Shown here: piece by piece, positions 33,226 through 43,786 of the stretch
Layout of the letters: each line of letters starts with the position of its first letter
Position numbering within the stretch: position 1 is the stretch's first letter
Program-made: the position numbers and the translations under genes
The notes under the pieces: model-generated
The model's input: the letters and a program-made list of their open reading frames with translations, nothing else
What the model was told of the DNA's origin: nothing
Database searches by the model: none
Origin: Thermodesulfobacteriota bacterium
Lineage (GTDB): Bacteria; Desulfobacterota; Anaeroferrophillalia; Anaeroferrophillales; Tharpellaceae
Reading direction: 5' to 3'
Assembly (NCBI GenBank): GCA_024763535.1
Contig: JANTFH010000015.1
Location: forward strand, 1 to 49,826
DNA: 49,826 bases

Positions 33226-35778
33226 ATGATAACATTCCGCCGGATAGTTCGGACCTGCTGCATTGCTCTGGCGGTGACTGTTTGTCTGGGTGGACTTGCT
33301 CTTTTAATTCTCCCGACTCTGCTTGAATCCTGGATGTTGCCGCAGCTGGCGCAGCAGCTGGGCTATGCGGATTTTGACTGTCGCGTCGACCATTTGGGAG
33401 TAACCGAAACCAGCGCCGGGCCGTTGCATCTGGGTCCCGGCCCGAAACCGGGTTTAACGATTGAACGGATCCGGCTTATCTATGGGCCGAAAACAGTTGC
33501 CAAAGGTGTACTTGAGCAGGTCATTTTAAGCGGAGTAAGCATAAGAAGCATCATCAATAACAACAAAATTAGCTTCCCCGGATTTGCCCGGCAGACACCG
33601 CCGCAAGATACCGACAGCAAAGCCACTGAAAAAGATTCACCAATTAGACCCCGGCAGCTGATCCCGCCCTGTAACATACTGACAGTCAAACACTCAGTTC
33701 TGCTGCTTAAAACCGATAAACAGGAATTCATAATTCCTTTCTCCTGCACTCTTAAAAAATCAACCATGCCGCAGTCGACAACGACCCGGATTGCCGGAAC
33801 CCTGCGACTCAATCCACGCGGCACCCAAATCTCACTTAAATTCACAGCCACGTTAAATGAAAACGCCCGGCTGCATCTCGAATTAGAGGGCGACAAAATC
33901 GAGCTGCTTAATTTTGCTGATCTCTGGAGTAAAATTCCGGGATTCAGCCTGAATGGCCGGATCGGCCTCAAAGCCGCAGCCGAACTCAACCTCACATCTC
34001 TTAAACTTAAAAATTTCAAGAGCCGGATAGAATGGCAACAGGGCGAACTGAGGTTCAATAGTTTTCGCATTGATAACTCACGTTCTCTCGCCGGTGCGGA
34101 CCCAAATACCATTCTGACCCTCAATAAAGATGATCTCAACGCCCCCTGGCGTTTGCAGCTTAATCATCTCGCGCTGGCGGCACCATTTTCTCCGACGATT
34201 ACCGGGCTTGATATTTCTTACAAACAAAAACCTGATGGAAACCGTTTAGTAGGTTACTGGAGCAGTAAACTGGCGGGATATAATCCGGAAAGTGGCCTCA
34301 CCCTCAAACCGTTCATAAAAAAATGGCAGTTCGCGGCCGACTTTGATCAAACCGGCAATTACAATATCTCTCTGACAAGTCCCGCAGACAGGGAAAAGTG
34401 GCATATTCACAACGACAAGTTATCAATATCCGGTCACTCTCCGGATATAAAAATTGCGGTGAAAGGACAAAAAGGAGACCCAAAACAACTAAGCTGGCAA
34501 ATTGCACTCAAACAGACCGTCATAAATAATTCCGGCAGCCTTTGGCGATGTCCGACGATTAAAACCACGGGCCGGACGGAAATAAAATCTTCTGACGTGG
34601 ACAATTCATTCCTGCCGCTAAGTGCAGCCCGGGGGAATTTGACCTGTCGCCGACTTATATACAAACAAACTGACATTGGCCGGATCGAAACTTCTTTCCG
34701 GCAACAAGGAGAAAAATTCAAGTTCAAGGGCAGCTGCACCGGCAGGGTTATAAAAGGGTTAAAACTTATCACCGAGGGAGAATGTAAAATCAAGCCCAGC
34801 GGCGGTTTTCAAGCGGATGCTCTTTTGACCATCCCCGGGTACAAACCGACGCAACCAATTGTTTTAGGAAAATTTTTTCCCGCTGCCGGCAGGAGTACCA
34901 TTAACGGTACTTTCAGTGCCGCCGGAAAGCTTAACTATGGCGCCGATGATGGCAATAAACTGCACGGCGAATTAACCCTAAACCTCGATCACGCCCGTTT
35001 TTACGATCCGGAAAAAAATATTACCTGCAGCGACATTAACGGCCGGCTTAAATTCCCCGATCTGCCCTCTCTCTACAGCGCCCCTGAGCAAACCTTTACC
35101 TTTGCCAGGCTTAAAGCGGGTAATCTCAGTTGCAAAGATGGAGTTTTCTTTTTTCAGATTGAAAGGGATCAAACCCTGCTCCTGGAAAAGAGTAAAATCG
35201 GCTGGTGCGGCGGCAATGTCGAAACTCAGGCTCTGCGCATCTCGCCGCGGCTTGATCGCTATCAGTCAACCCTCTATTGCGACCGCCTCAAATTAACCGA
35301 ACTCCTAAAACAGTTAGGCCAGATTGAAGCCCGGGGCCAGGGTTCGGTTAACGGCCGCATCCCGATCACGTTAAATAAAGGCAAAATTACGTTCACCGAC
35401 GGTTTTCTCTATTCAACTCCGAATCAGCCGGGCAATATCAAGCTCAAAAGCGACACTGCTTTAACTACCGGCATTCCGATCAACAGCCCGCAATTTGCGC
35501 AACTTGACCTTGCCCGCGAAGCCCTTAAAGACTATCAATACAAATGGGCCAAATTAAAACTTAATTCCCAAAACGATGAACTTTTTCTCAACCTTAAATT
35601 TGACGGCAAACCTAATCTCCCCTTACCCTTTGTCTACAAAAAAGAGCTCGGCGGTTTCGCCCGGATAACCGGCTCCGGCCCGGGCTCACATTTCCAGGGA
35701 ATCCGACTTGATATTAATTTACGCTTTCCCTTGAATCATATTTTGCGCTATAAGGATCTCTCAACCTTGACCAATTAA
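33226..35778 (+). CDS. ydbH: YdbH-like AsmA-superfamily intermembrane lipid-transport protein
   Basis: An 850-residue protein with an N-terminal membrane anchor (ALAVTVCLGGLALLILPTLL) and a long, beta-rich periplasmic body without cysteine-rich or enzymatic motifs. YdbH, with TamB and YhdP, belongs to the AsmA-like proteins that span the periplasm and move phospholipids to the outer membrane. Family assignment rests on the AsmA-like repeats, the C-terminal part (LDINLRFPLNHILRYKDL) and especially the two following genes, ynbE and ydbL, the E. coli partners. An in-frame TTG lies at 33220; the ATG at 33226 is preferred with AAGG upstream. The length is close to the E. coli protein (about 880). 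Confidence 0.85.
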   Translation: MITFRRIVRTCCIALAVTVCLGGLALLILPTLLESWMLPQLAQQLGYADFDCRVDHLGVTETSAGPLHLGPGPKPGLTIERIRLIYGPKTVAKGVLEQVILSGVSIRSIINNNKISFPGFARQTPPQDTDSKATEKDSPIRPRQLIPPCNILTVKHSVLLLKTDKQEFIIPFSCTLKKSTMPQSTTTRIAGTLRLNPRGTQISLKFTATLNENARLHLELEGDKIELLNFADLWSKIPGFSLNGRIGLKAAAELNLTSLKLKNFKSRIEWQQGELRFNSFRIDNSRSLAGADPNTILTLNKDDLNAPWRLQLNHLALAAPFSPTITGLDISYKQKPDGNRLVGYWSSKLAGYNPESGLTLKPFIKKWQFAADFDQTGNYNISLTSPADREKWHIHNDKLSISGHSPDIKIAVKGQKGDPKQLSWQIALKQTVINNSGSLWRCPTIKTTGRTEIKSSDVDNSFLPLSAARGNLTCRRLIYKQTDIGRIETSFRQQGEKFKFKGSCTGRVIKGLKLITEGECKIKPSGGFQADALLTIPGYKPTQPIVLGKFFPAAGRSTINGTFSAAGKLNYGADDGNKLHGELTLNLDHARFYDPEKNITCSDINGRLKFPDLPSLYSAPEQTFTFARLKAGNLSCKDGVFFFQIERDQTLLLEKSKIGWCGGNVETQALRISPRLDRYQSTLYCDRLKLTELLKQLGQIEARGQGSVNGRIPITLNKGKITFTDGFLYSTPNQPGNIKLKSDTALTTGIPINSPQFAQLDLAREALKDYQYKWAKLKLNSQNDELFLNLKFDGKPNLPLPFVYKKELGGFARITGSGPGSHFQGIRLDINLRFPLNHILRYKDLSTLTN

Positions 35779-35830
35779 CCGGCTAAGAGCACGAAAGAAA
35801 AGTCAACCACCAAACCGGGAGGAAAATCTT

Positions 35831-36073
35831 TTGTCCAGAAAATTTTTATACCTGAATATTTTGCTGTCGCTGACAATCCTCATCTTGTTCTGCGGCTGCA
35901 ACACCAAACATGAAGTAAAGGTGGCTCCGGTCGAAGTCAAACCGATTCATATCACCATCGATGTCAATGTCAAAGTTGACCGGGCTCTGGATAATTTTTT
36001 CGGCGATCTTGATGCCGCCGAAGGCAGCAAAAACGGTAGTAGCCCGGCAACCAAGCCGGCAACTGACAAATAG
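35831..36073 (+). CDS. ynbE: YnbE-like outer-membrane lipoprotein
   Basis: An 80-residue lipoprotein. The signal peptide SLTILILFCGC ends in a lipobox-like FCGC, and the mature part starts with NTKHEVKVAPVEVKPIHITI followed by DVNVKVDRALDNFF, the core YnbE motif (E. coli: an I-N-x-N-V-K-I-type strand). YnbE forms a beta-strand extension at the outer-membrane end of YdbH. The start is TTG; a GGAGG ribosome-binding site is eight bases upstream and there is no alternative ATG. It lies 52 bp after ydbH on the same strand. Confidence 0.85.
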   Translation: MSRKFLYLNILLSLTILILFCGCNTKHEVKVAPVEVKPIHITIDVNVKVDRALDNFFGDLDAAEGSKNGSSPATKPATDK

Positions 36074-36171
36074 AGCTTGTTCAGATAAATCGAGAAGCCT
36101 AAAACTTACTCTAAACTTTTATGTAAAGTTGTAAACATCTCAACTGAAGCCAAAGGAAGGAAGGTTAAACT

Positions 36172-36543
36172 ATGAAAAACAAATATCTCCCGAGCATACT
36201 CTTAATCCTGATCATCAGCGCTTTGATTATTCCCGGCAACGCTCCGGCCGCATCTCTGAAAGAGCGTATGAAAGCCCGGCTGCCGCAGATTATAAACTTG
36301 AAAGCTGAAGGTATTATCGGCGAAGATAACCGTGGGTTTCTTGAATTACGCCGACAGGACGATGCCGCCGCAAAACTCATTGCCGCCGAAAATCAGGATC
36401 GTCGAACCGTCTATAACGCCATCGCCAGGCAACAGCAGGTCAGCCCGGAAAATGTCGGCCAACGCCGCGCCGCCCAGATCGTCGACCGCGCTGCCGCCGG
36501 CACCTGGCTGCAAAATAATCAAGGCAAGTGGTATAAAAAATAG
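36172..36543 (+). CDS. ydbL: YdbL-family (DUF1318) periplasmic protein
   Basis: A 123-residue exported protein. It has a signal peptide (ILLILIISALIIPGNAPAAS), then the DUF1318 pattern: LKERMKARLPQIINLKAEGI, IGEDNRGFL, AENQDRRTVYNAIARQQQVS, and a C-terminal AAGTWLQNNQGKWYKK. YdbL is thought to regulate assembly of the YdbH-YnbE bridge. The AAGGAAGG ribosome-binding site is strong. It completes a three-gene operon with ydbH and ynbE, and is followed by a terminator. Confidence 0.9.
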   Translation: MKNKYLPSILLILIISALIIPGNAPAASLKERMKARLPQIINLKAEGIIGEDNRGFLELRRQDDAAAKLIAAENQDRRTVYNAIARQQQVSPENVGQRRAAQIVDRAAAGTWLQNNQGKWYKK

Positions 36544-36576
36544 AGACGTAATTCTGCACAGGCAGAAGAAAAAACG

Positions 36577-36598
36577 CCCATAAGTCAGGCCTGAACCC
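36577..36598 (-). repeat. CCCATAAGTCARGCCTGA dispersed repeat, copy 2
   Basis: The plus strand reads CCCATAAGTCAGGCCTGAAC, a second copy of the intergenic repeat at 20145-20165. It lies between the ydbL stop codon and the terminator. Confidence 0.6.
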
Positions 36599-36600
36599 AT

Positions 36601-36641
36601 AAAAAAACCCGCCGGCAAATTAATCGCCGGCGGGTTTTTTT
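36601..36641. terminator. Bidirectional terminator between ydbL and groEL
   Basis: A nine-pair stem CCCGCCGGC / GCCGGCGGG with a nine-base loop, A-run on the left and T-run (TTTTTTT) on the right, so it can terminate from both sides. It separates the convergent ydbL and groEL genes. Confidence 0.92.
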
Positions 36642-36688
36642 GTCATCATAATCGGGTTATGACCGGTTAAACGTAAGTTTCAATCAAT

Positions 36689-38377
<1,689 letters not shown>

Positions 38378-38397
38378 TTAATTATTACAATGCAAAC

Positions 38398-38685
38398 CTA
38401 AGCGAGTACGCCGAGAACGTCATCCTCACGCATGATAAGATAATCTTCGCCGTCAAGTTTCACTTCAGTTCCGGCATATTTGCCGAACAGAATTTTGTCG
38501 CCGACTTTAACGTCCAGAGGATTAACCTTGCCATCCTCATTTACTTTACCTTTGCCGGCAGCAACAACTTCGCCCTGCATCGGTTTCTCTTTAGCGGCAT
38601 CGGGAATGATAATTCCGCCAGCGGTTTTCTCTTCTTCTTCGAGTCGTTTGACAATGATCCGATCCTGTAAAGGTCTGATATTCAT
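38398..38685 (-). CDS. groES: Co-chaperonin GroES (10 kDa)
   Basis: A 95-residue lid of the GroEL chamber with the family motifs [33 protein letters not shown] and [17 protein letters not shown], and the mobile loop in the expected place. An AGGAGG ribosome-binding site precedes the ATG. It is the first gene of the groESL operon, driven by the promoter at 38818-38846 and controlled by the CIRCE element. Confidence 0.99.
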   Translation of the reverse strand: MNIRPLQDRIIVKRLEEEEKTAGGIIIPDAAKEKPMQGEVVAAGKGKVNEDGKVNPLDVKVGDKILFGKYAGTEVKLDGEDYLIMREDDVLGVLA

Positions 38686-38782
38686 CGTTGTTCCTCCTGA
38701 TAACTGTTTTTTTTAAGATTTACGTTTGACTTAAGTACAAAACCGCCAACTCGCAGACGGCCTGACTGACACCTTTATTCAC

Positions 38783-38809
38783 TTAGCACTCTTTGCGTGT
38801 GAGTGCTAA
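38783..38809 (-). promoter_or_regulatory. CIRCE operator (HrcA binding site) of groESL
   Basis: A perfect match to the consensus: TTAGCACTC, nine bases, GAGTGCTAA. It lies between the promoter and the groES ribosome-binding site and would be bound by the repressor HrcA, giving heat-shock induction. The hrcA gene is not in the window. Confidence 0.97.
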
Positions 38810-38817
38810 CAGGTGGG

Positions 38818-38846
38818 AATATACTCACGGCTTAATCAAAAATCAA
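38818..38846 (-). promoter_or_regulatory. Sigma-70-type promoter of groESL
   Basis: On the minus strand a -35 box TTGATT (38841-38846), a 17-base spacer and a -10 box TATATT (38818-38823, five of six consensus). It lies just upstream of the CIRCE operator, the arrangement expected for HrcA control by a vegetative sigma factor. Confidence 0.8.
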
Positions 38847-38982
38847 GGGGTCAGAAGAAATTTTTTTTCACTCACGAAAAAAGGAGCGGCAAATTAATTT
38901 TAGAGCAAAAAGATAAAGTGGGTCATATAACCCGCACGGAGCCGGAAAAGTTCCGGAATAACGAAACAAACCGGTCGCTGAC

Positions 38983-39011
38983 TTGACAAAAACCGGCATT
39001 CCCTCTAGGAT
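38983..39011 (+). promoter_or_regulatory. Sigma-70-type promoter of the trkH/ktrB gene
   Basis: A perfect -35 box TTGACA (38983-38988), 17-base spacer, and -10 box TAGGAT (39006-39011, four of six consensus). It lies 42 bases before the ATG of the potassium transporter gene. Confidence 0.75.
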
Positions 39012-39053
39012 GCTCCCCGATATTCTTTAAGAGCAACCCATATAATTCCAGAT

Positions 39054-40454
39054 ATGAAAAACAGCCATTTCAAGATTACTCCGATCACCCTGCCGATTCT
39101 GCTTTTCGGAGGAACGATATCCATTGGCACCCTTCTGCTTCACAGCCGGGAGGCGCTGGCCGGAGCCTCGATCTCCTGGCTTGACGCCCTCTTCACCGCA
39201 ACTTCGGCAACCTGCGTAACCGGCCTGACGACCCTGGATACGGGCACTACCTACTCGCTTTTCGGGCAGAGTGTTATCCTCCTGCTGATCCAGCTGGGTG
39301 GCATCGGCATAATGACTTACGCCGCCCTGATCTACCTTCTGATCCGTCAGAAGGTGGCTATGAACGACCGCTTTGTCACCGGTCAGGGACTCCAGCATAA
39401 TCACAACCTGCCTTTCGGCCAGCTCTTAAAAAAGATCATTCTCTGGACGCTAATAATCGAAATTTTCGGAGCAATTGCCCTGCATTTTGCGGCCCCGCAT
39501 GATTTCACCTTTTTTGCCGCTCTTTTTCATGCCATATCCGCTTTCTGCAACGCCGGTTTCTCTCTCTACAACGACAGTCTCTCACACTGGCGTGCGGATT
39601 GGGGTGTTAATCTGGTAATTATGGCTCTGATTATCGGCGGCGGCCTCGGTTTCTCGGTTGTAGTTGAACTTAACGGCTGTCTGGGAAATACGTTAAAGCG
39701 CTGGCGGCGCCGCTGGTTTCATACGCCATCCGATTACCCCCCCGTGCCCTCGAAATCCTGCCTGAGCTGGTACAGCAAGATTGTCATTTCAACGACAATC
39801 GTTCTAATTCTGGTGGGTGGAGCCGGGATCTCTTTCTTTGAATATTTCGCTACCCGGCCCGAGACCGGACGGGCCGTCACCATCCTTGCCGGGCTTTTCC
39901 AATCGGTAACCTGCCGCACCGCCGGCTTCAACACCTTAGACCTTAATCAAATGACCAATGTTTCACTCTATCTGATGATAATCCTGATGTTTATCGGCGG
40001 CGGCTCCGGCTCCTGTGCCGGCGGCCTCAAAGTCGGTACTTTCAGGGTTCTGGTCGCCTTTCTCATGGCCCATATCAGAGGTCGTTCACAACCGGTTATC
40101 GGTCGTTTTGCGGTTGATCGCAAGATCATGCATGAGGCTCTGGTTCTGCTGTTTTTTTCAGTAGTTATTGTTTTTTCGGCGGCTTTTCTGCTCAACATTA
40201 CTGAGGGGGGGCTGGTGCCGCACCCCCAGAGCCGTGACCTTGAATTGAAGATCCTCTTTGAAACCGTCTCGGCTTTCGGTACGGTCGGCCTGACTCTGGG
40301 GCTGACCACCAAACTGACCGCAATCGGTAAAATAATTGTCGTAATACTGATGTTCAGCGGCCGTCTCGGGCCGATAATCCTGATTACCGCCATCCAGAGT
40401 TATCAGGAAAAAGAGCTTTTTAAGTGGCCGGAAGAGCGTCTGCTTATCGGCTGA
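39054..40454 (+). CDS. TrkH/KtrB-family potassium uptake membrane subunit
   Basis: A 466-residue ion-channel-like membrane protein of the SKT superfamily. Four pore-loop motifs are visible: ATSATCVTGLTTLDTG, SAFCNAGFSLYND, SVTCRTAGFNTLD and SAFGTVGLTLG; the glycines mark the selectivity filter. Length (466) and N-terminus favour KtrB over TrkH. With the next gene, which encodes a regulatory KtrA-type subunit, it forms a two-gene operon for K+ (or Na+-coupled K+) uptake. No clear ribosome-binding site precedes the ATG. Confidence 0.93.
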   Translation: MKNSHFKITPITLPILLFGGTISIGTLLLHSREALAGASISWLDALFTATSATCVTGLTTLDTGTTYSLFGQSVILLLIQLGGIGIMTYAALIYLLIRQKVAMNDRFVTGQGLQHNHNLPFGQLLKKIILWTLIIEIFGAIALHFAAPHDFTFFAALFHAISAFCNAGFSLYNDSLSHWRADWGVNLVIMALIIGGGLGFSVVVELNGCLGNTLKRWRRRWFHTPSDYPPVPSKSCLSWYSKIVISTTIVLILVGGAGISFFEYFATRPETGRAVTILAGLFQSVTCRTAGFNTLDLNQMTNVSLYLMIILMFIGGGSGSCAGGLKVGTFRVLVAFLMAHIRGRSQPVIGRFAVDRKIMHEALVLLFFSVVIVFSAAFLLNITEGGLVPHPQSRDLELKILFETVSAFGTVGLTLGLTTKLTAIGKIIVVILMFSGRLGPIILITAIQSYQEKELFKWPEERLLIG

Positions 40455-40464
40455 TGGAGAATTT

Positions 40465-41124
40465 ATGCCAAAAAAGAGACTACAGGTAGGAGTTATCGGC
40501 CTCGGTAAATTTGGTCGGCATTTTGCTGAGGAGCTGATGGCCTTCGGTCACGAAGTCTTGGGGCTTGACAGCAATCCGGCCCATATCAAACAAGCCCAGG
40601 ACAACCTCACACAAGTATTTCTGGCAGATGCCCGGGAGAAAGAGGTTCTGGAACAGACCGGAATCGGGGAACTCGAGTACGTAATGGTCAGTGTCGGCGA
40701 TTCAGTATCCGCCAGTGCCATGATTTCGATGTTTCTTAAAGAACTTGAGGTTAAAAATGTCTGGGTTAAGGCGCGCAACTCCGACCATCAAAAGTTATTG
40801 GAAAAAATCGGCGCCGACCGCGTTGTTATCCCGGAGGATCTGGCCGCCAAACAGCTGGCGGATCGGCTTACCCATCCCGGCTTTGTCGACTACCTGCCTT
40901 TTGACAAAGACCTGATCATTCAAGAGTTGACTATCAGGCGCAGTGCCGGCTACACCCTGCGCCAGCTCGATCTCAGCAACCGTAAAAAAATTCTGGTAAT
41001 CGCGATCCGGCCGGTCGCGGGCGGTGATCCGATATTTATTCCGCCCCCTGACAAAGAGCTGGTTGCCGGTGATATTCTGGTGACTATCGGCCACCGCAAC
41101 CAGTTTGAAGATCTCCAACTTTAA
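40465..41124 (+). CDS. TrkA/KtrA-family regulatory subunit of potassium uptake
   Basis: A 219-residue cytoplasmic protein with an N-terminal RCK_N domain (GVIGLGKFGRHFAEELMAFG; acidic end of strand 2 in LGLDSNP; nucleotide binding) and a C-terminal RCK_C domain (RRSAGYTLRQLDLSNRKK). A GGAG ribosome-binding site sits before the ATG, ten bases after the ktrB-type stop codon. One RCK unit fits KtrA; TrkA usually has two. It gates the membrane subunit in response to nucleotides. Confidence 0.93.
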   Translation: MPKKRLQVGVIGLGKFGRHFAEELMAFGHEVLGLDSNPAHIKQAQDNLTQVFLADAREKEVLEQTGIGELEYVMVSVGDSVSASAMISMFLKELEVKNVWVKARNSDHQKLLEKIGADRVVIPEDLAAKQLADRLTHPGFVDYLPFDKDLIIQELTIRRSAGYTLRQLDLSNRKKILVIAIRPVAGGDPIFIPPPDKELVAGDILVTIGHRNQFEDLQL

Positions 41125-41141
41125 CGTATATCAGCAAAAAC

Positions 41142-41229
41142 CTGACAAGAGCACCTGTCTGCGGCCCCGGGAGTGTCCTTGGCTGCGGATTCCGGCCCTT
41201 TGGATTGCGGAACTAATTCCCGCATTAGG
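41142..41229 (+). repeat. Dispersed 3'-end repeat, copy C
   Basis: Begins about 17 bases after the ktrA-type stop codon and, in the same sense, reads CTGACAAGAGCACCTGTCTG, a GGCCC block, then GGATTGCGGAACTAATTCCC and GCATTAG. It matches the second half of copies A and B, which begin CTGATAAGAGCAC and end GCGGGACTAATTCCCGCATTAG. Its last bases (AGGACGAG) appear to serve as the ribosome-binding site for the downstream dgkA gene. Confidence 0.65.
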
Positions 41230-41237
41230 ACGAGATT

Positions 41238-41621
41238 ATGAATATGAATAAGAAAGAGTTTACAGAGGACCTGCAATCTCTTGGTACCCGCCTGCACCGG
41301 GCTACCGGATATTCCCTTAAGGGTTTACAGGCAGCTTTCAAAAATGAACAGGCTTTCCGTCTTGAATCCTACACTCTCCTGCTCGTTATCCCTCTCGCTC
41401 TGGGGCTGGGCAATGGCGGGGTCGAGAAGGTTCTGTTGATCGGCAGCTGGCTGATCGTTTTACTTACCGAACTTATGAACTCCGCCATTGAAGCTGTAGT
41501 CGACCGGATCGGCAGCGAGCCGCATGAGCTCTCCGGCCGGGCCAAAGATGTCGCTTCGGCCGCCGTCATGATCGCCCTGATTCTGGCGGCACTAACCTGG
41601 CTACTGTTGCTGATTTTCTAA
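41238..41621 (+). CDS. dgkA: Diacylglycerol kinase
   Basis: A 127-residue inner-membrane enzyme with three hydrophobic helices that phosphorylates diacylglycerol to phosphatidic acid, recycling lipid from membrane-derived oligosaccharide or LPS assembly. The pattern GYSLKGLQAAFKNEQAFRLE, followed by LIVLLTELMNSAIEAVVDRI and then GRAKDVASAAVMIAL, is the DgkA signature with the catalytic Glu and Asp/Lys-rich motif. The ATG lies shortly after copy C of the dispersed repeat. Confidence 0.97.
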   Translation: MNMNKKEFTEDLQSLGTRLHRATGYSLKGLQAAFKNEQAFRLESYTLLLVIPLALGLGNGGVEKVLLIGSWLIVLLTELMNSAIEAVVDRIGSEPHELSGRAKDVASAAVMIALILAALTWLLLLIF

Positions 41622-41705
41622 GTTCCTGCGAAAATCAGTGCTTAATTTTTTCTAAAATAAATCTTTAAGCCGGACACATTAACCGATCAAGGCTGACTCA
41701 CGCAA

Positions 41706-42857
41706 ATGTCACTTATCAGCAACTACCTCCGACGGGAAATTATACTGCCTTTTTTTTACGCTCTTCTGGTGGTGGTTTTTATTCTCCTCTTAGGCCAGCT
41801 TTTCAAGATCGTCAGCATGGTGGTATCTGAAGGGGTCCGGGTTTGGGATGTCATCAGTCTGATTCTGGCCATGATTCCGCAGATGTTGACCATGGCTCTG
41901 CCGCTGGCTTTTTTTTTCGCGATTCTGGCAGGAATCGGTCGTATGGTCGGTGACAGCGAAGTCATCGCCCTGCAGGCGGCCGGTATCTCACCGTACCAAA
42001 TGCTGACCCCAGTACTGCAGATGGCAGCGGCCTGCACCCTGCTGACCATGTTGATGAGCGCCTGGCTGGCGCCCTGGGGGATACGTCAGGTACGAAAAGT
42101 TACCTTCGCCATTCTCCAGGATAAAGTGACCCTGGCGCTTAAACCGCAGGCTCTCAACCTGAGCTTCCCGAACATGACTATCTACCTTGGGGGGATTGAT
42201 CGTAAAAGCGGCCGTTTGACCTCTATCTTTATTGAAGACCGCCGGGCTGCCGATAAACCGCAGACAATTACCGCTTCAACAGGAAAACTGGTCAGCGACA
42301 AACGCACCTCGACTCTCTCTCTGCAGCTTACGGACGGAACCATCCATGAGTACGATCAGACTAAGGAGAGTTACCGGATAACCGATTTCTCGCAATACAG
42401 GGTTAACTTTGCCATCGCAACGTTACTTGGGGAAAAATCACATGTCGGCATGAAGAACAAGTCCAGAACTAATTCCGAACTTATAAATAAAATAGCTCAA
42501 CGAAAAAAACAGGGAGAGATTCCGATCGGAGCTATAACCCAACTTTATGAACGCTTCACTCAGCCTTTCTCCTGTTTCGCTTTCGCTCTCCTGGGTCTGG
42601 CCCTGGTACTCCGGCCGGCCCGCAGCGGGGCCCGCTCGCGAGGTTTTATCTTCGGCCTCGGAATCCTTTTAAGTTACCACCTGACGAGTTTGTTTGTTGG
42701 CTATCTGGTCGACTGGAAACCCTCTCTGGCGATAATCTTCATGATTTTGCCAAACTTTATTTTTATAACCGCCGGGGTTCTGCTGATGACGGCAAAACAG
42801 AAGGATATCGAGCTCTCACTGAGGGTCTGGAAGCAGTTTAAGTCCGGCAGCAGCTGA
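41706..42857 (+). CDS. LptF/LptG-family LPS export permease
   Basis: A 383-residue inner-membrane permease with two groups of three transmembrane helices flanking a periplasmic beta-jellyroll-type domain (about 105-280). The first helix group includes LLVVVFILLLGQLFKIVSMV and MALPLAFFFAILAGIGRMV-DSE, typical of LptF/G. It would act with LptB and a second permease to push lipopolysaccharide to LptC. E. coli has both LptF and LptG; only one homologue is encoded here, so the partner is presumably elsewhere. Confidence 0.9.
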   Translation: MSLISNYLRREIILPFFYALLVVVFILLLGQLFKIVSMVVSEGVRVWDVISLILAMIPQMLTMALPLAFFFAILAGIGRMVGDSEVIALQAAGISPYQMLTPVLQMAAACTLLTMLMSAWLAPWGIRQVRKVTFAILQDKVTLALKPQALNLSFPNMTIYLGGIDRKSGRLTSIFIEDRRAADKPQTITASTGKLVSDKRTSTLSLQLTDGTIHEYDQTKESYRITDFSQYRVNFAIATLLGEKSHVGMKNKSRTNSELINKIAQRKKQGEIPIGAITQLYERFTQPFSCFAFALLGLALVLRPARSGARSRGFIFGLGILLSYHLTSLFVGYLVDWKPSLAIIFMILPNFIFITAGVLLMTAKQKDIELSLRVWKQFKSGSS

Positions 42858-42917
42858 TCCGCACCCGATATCCTGATGTCGGTTTGCCGGAACCGGGTTT
42901 GAATCGAAGTTTGTAAA

Positions 42918-43535
42918 TCAGACCTGCCGGGAGCGGCACCGGCGATGATAAAAGACGTAAACGGCAACCAGAATGACGGCAAAAGCGATCGTGACCAGAA
43001 CAATCTGGTGCAGATAGCGGCCAACCAACTCCTGATTGTTGCCGATAAAATAGCCGACCAGAGCCAGAATTACCACCCAGATACCGGCACCCAGCCCGGT
43101 AAACAAAGTAAAAAGCGGCAGATTCATCCGGGCAATTCCGGCCGGCAGGCTGACATACTGCCGGATTCCGGGCAGCAGCCTCCCGACAAAGGTTGAGATA
43201 TGCCCGTGATCAGCAAAAAACTGATCCGCCCGATTCAAACTCTTTTCACTGATCAATACATAACGGCCATATTTCATAAAAAATGAGCGCCCCCAGGTGG
43301 CCGCCAGGAGATAGTTGAAAAGGGCGCCAAAGATACTGCCGGCAATCCCGGACAGGATCACCAGCGGCAGAGACATATCCCCCCGGGCGGCAAGATAGCC
43401 GGCCGGAGGAATTACGACTTCACTGGGAAAAGGGAAAAATGATGACTCCAGAAACATCATAATCACAATTCCAACATAGCCCCAGTGGCCGACGATATGG
43501 ACAATCCAGTTTACCGCACTATGTAGTATTTCCAT
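42918..43535 (-). CDS. DedA family membrane protein
   Basis: A 205-residue inner-membrane protein of the DedA/VTT superfamily. The motif [22 protein letters not shown], the G-(A/S)-I-G-LLNYLLA-type helix region ([14 protein letters not shown]) and [18 protein letters not shown] (with the conserved RxxPxxR-like pattern) are typical. DedA proteins act in lipid-carrier recycling and scrambling, membrane homeostasis and drug resistance. It converges with the LptF/G gene. It is the last gene on this strand before a repeat-bearing gap. Confidence 0.94.
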   Translation of the reverse strand: MEILHSAVNWIVHIVGHWGYVGIVIMMFLESSFFPFPSEVVIPPAGYLAARGDMSLPLVILSGIAGSIFGALFNYLLAATWGRSFFMKYGRYVLISEKSLNRADQFFADHGHISTFVGRLLPGIRQYVSLPAGIARMNLPLFTLFTGLGAGIWVVILALVGYFIGNNQELVGRYLHQIVLVTIAFAVILVAVYVFYHRRCRSRQV

Positions 43536-43627
43536 AAATTATATCCTAAAAAATAGTGTAACTTTTCAGCCGAATATCATAGAGCTATAGCAAATGGTAT
43601 CGAACTTTGCTTCGCCCTGTTTCACAC

Positions 43628-43652
43628 GGGGACAGAATTGAATTCTGTCCCC
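43628..43652. repeat. 25-base palindrome GGGGACAGAATT type
   Basis: Two perfect 12-base arms, GGGGACAGAATT and AATTCTGTCCCC, around a single central G. Palindromes of this form are widespread in proteobacterial genomes and are linked to REP-associated tyrosine transposases. It lies in the 251 bp gap between dedA and the U32 peptidase gene. Confidence 0.85.
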
Positions 43653-43786
43653 GAATCGAGACGGTTTGAGGAGGTTGCTGAATAATTACGAAAAAGTTTA
43701 TTAAAAAAATTCGGACAACTCACAAATTTGCCCGCTGAATAACAGTTTACCCCGGTGAAATCAAGTGAAAAACAGGAGACTGAAAA

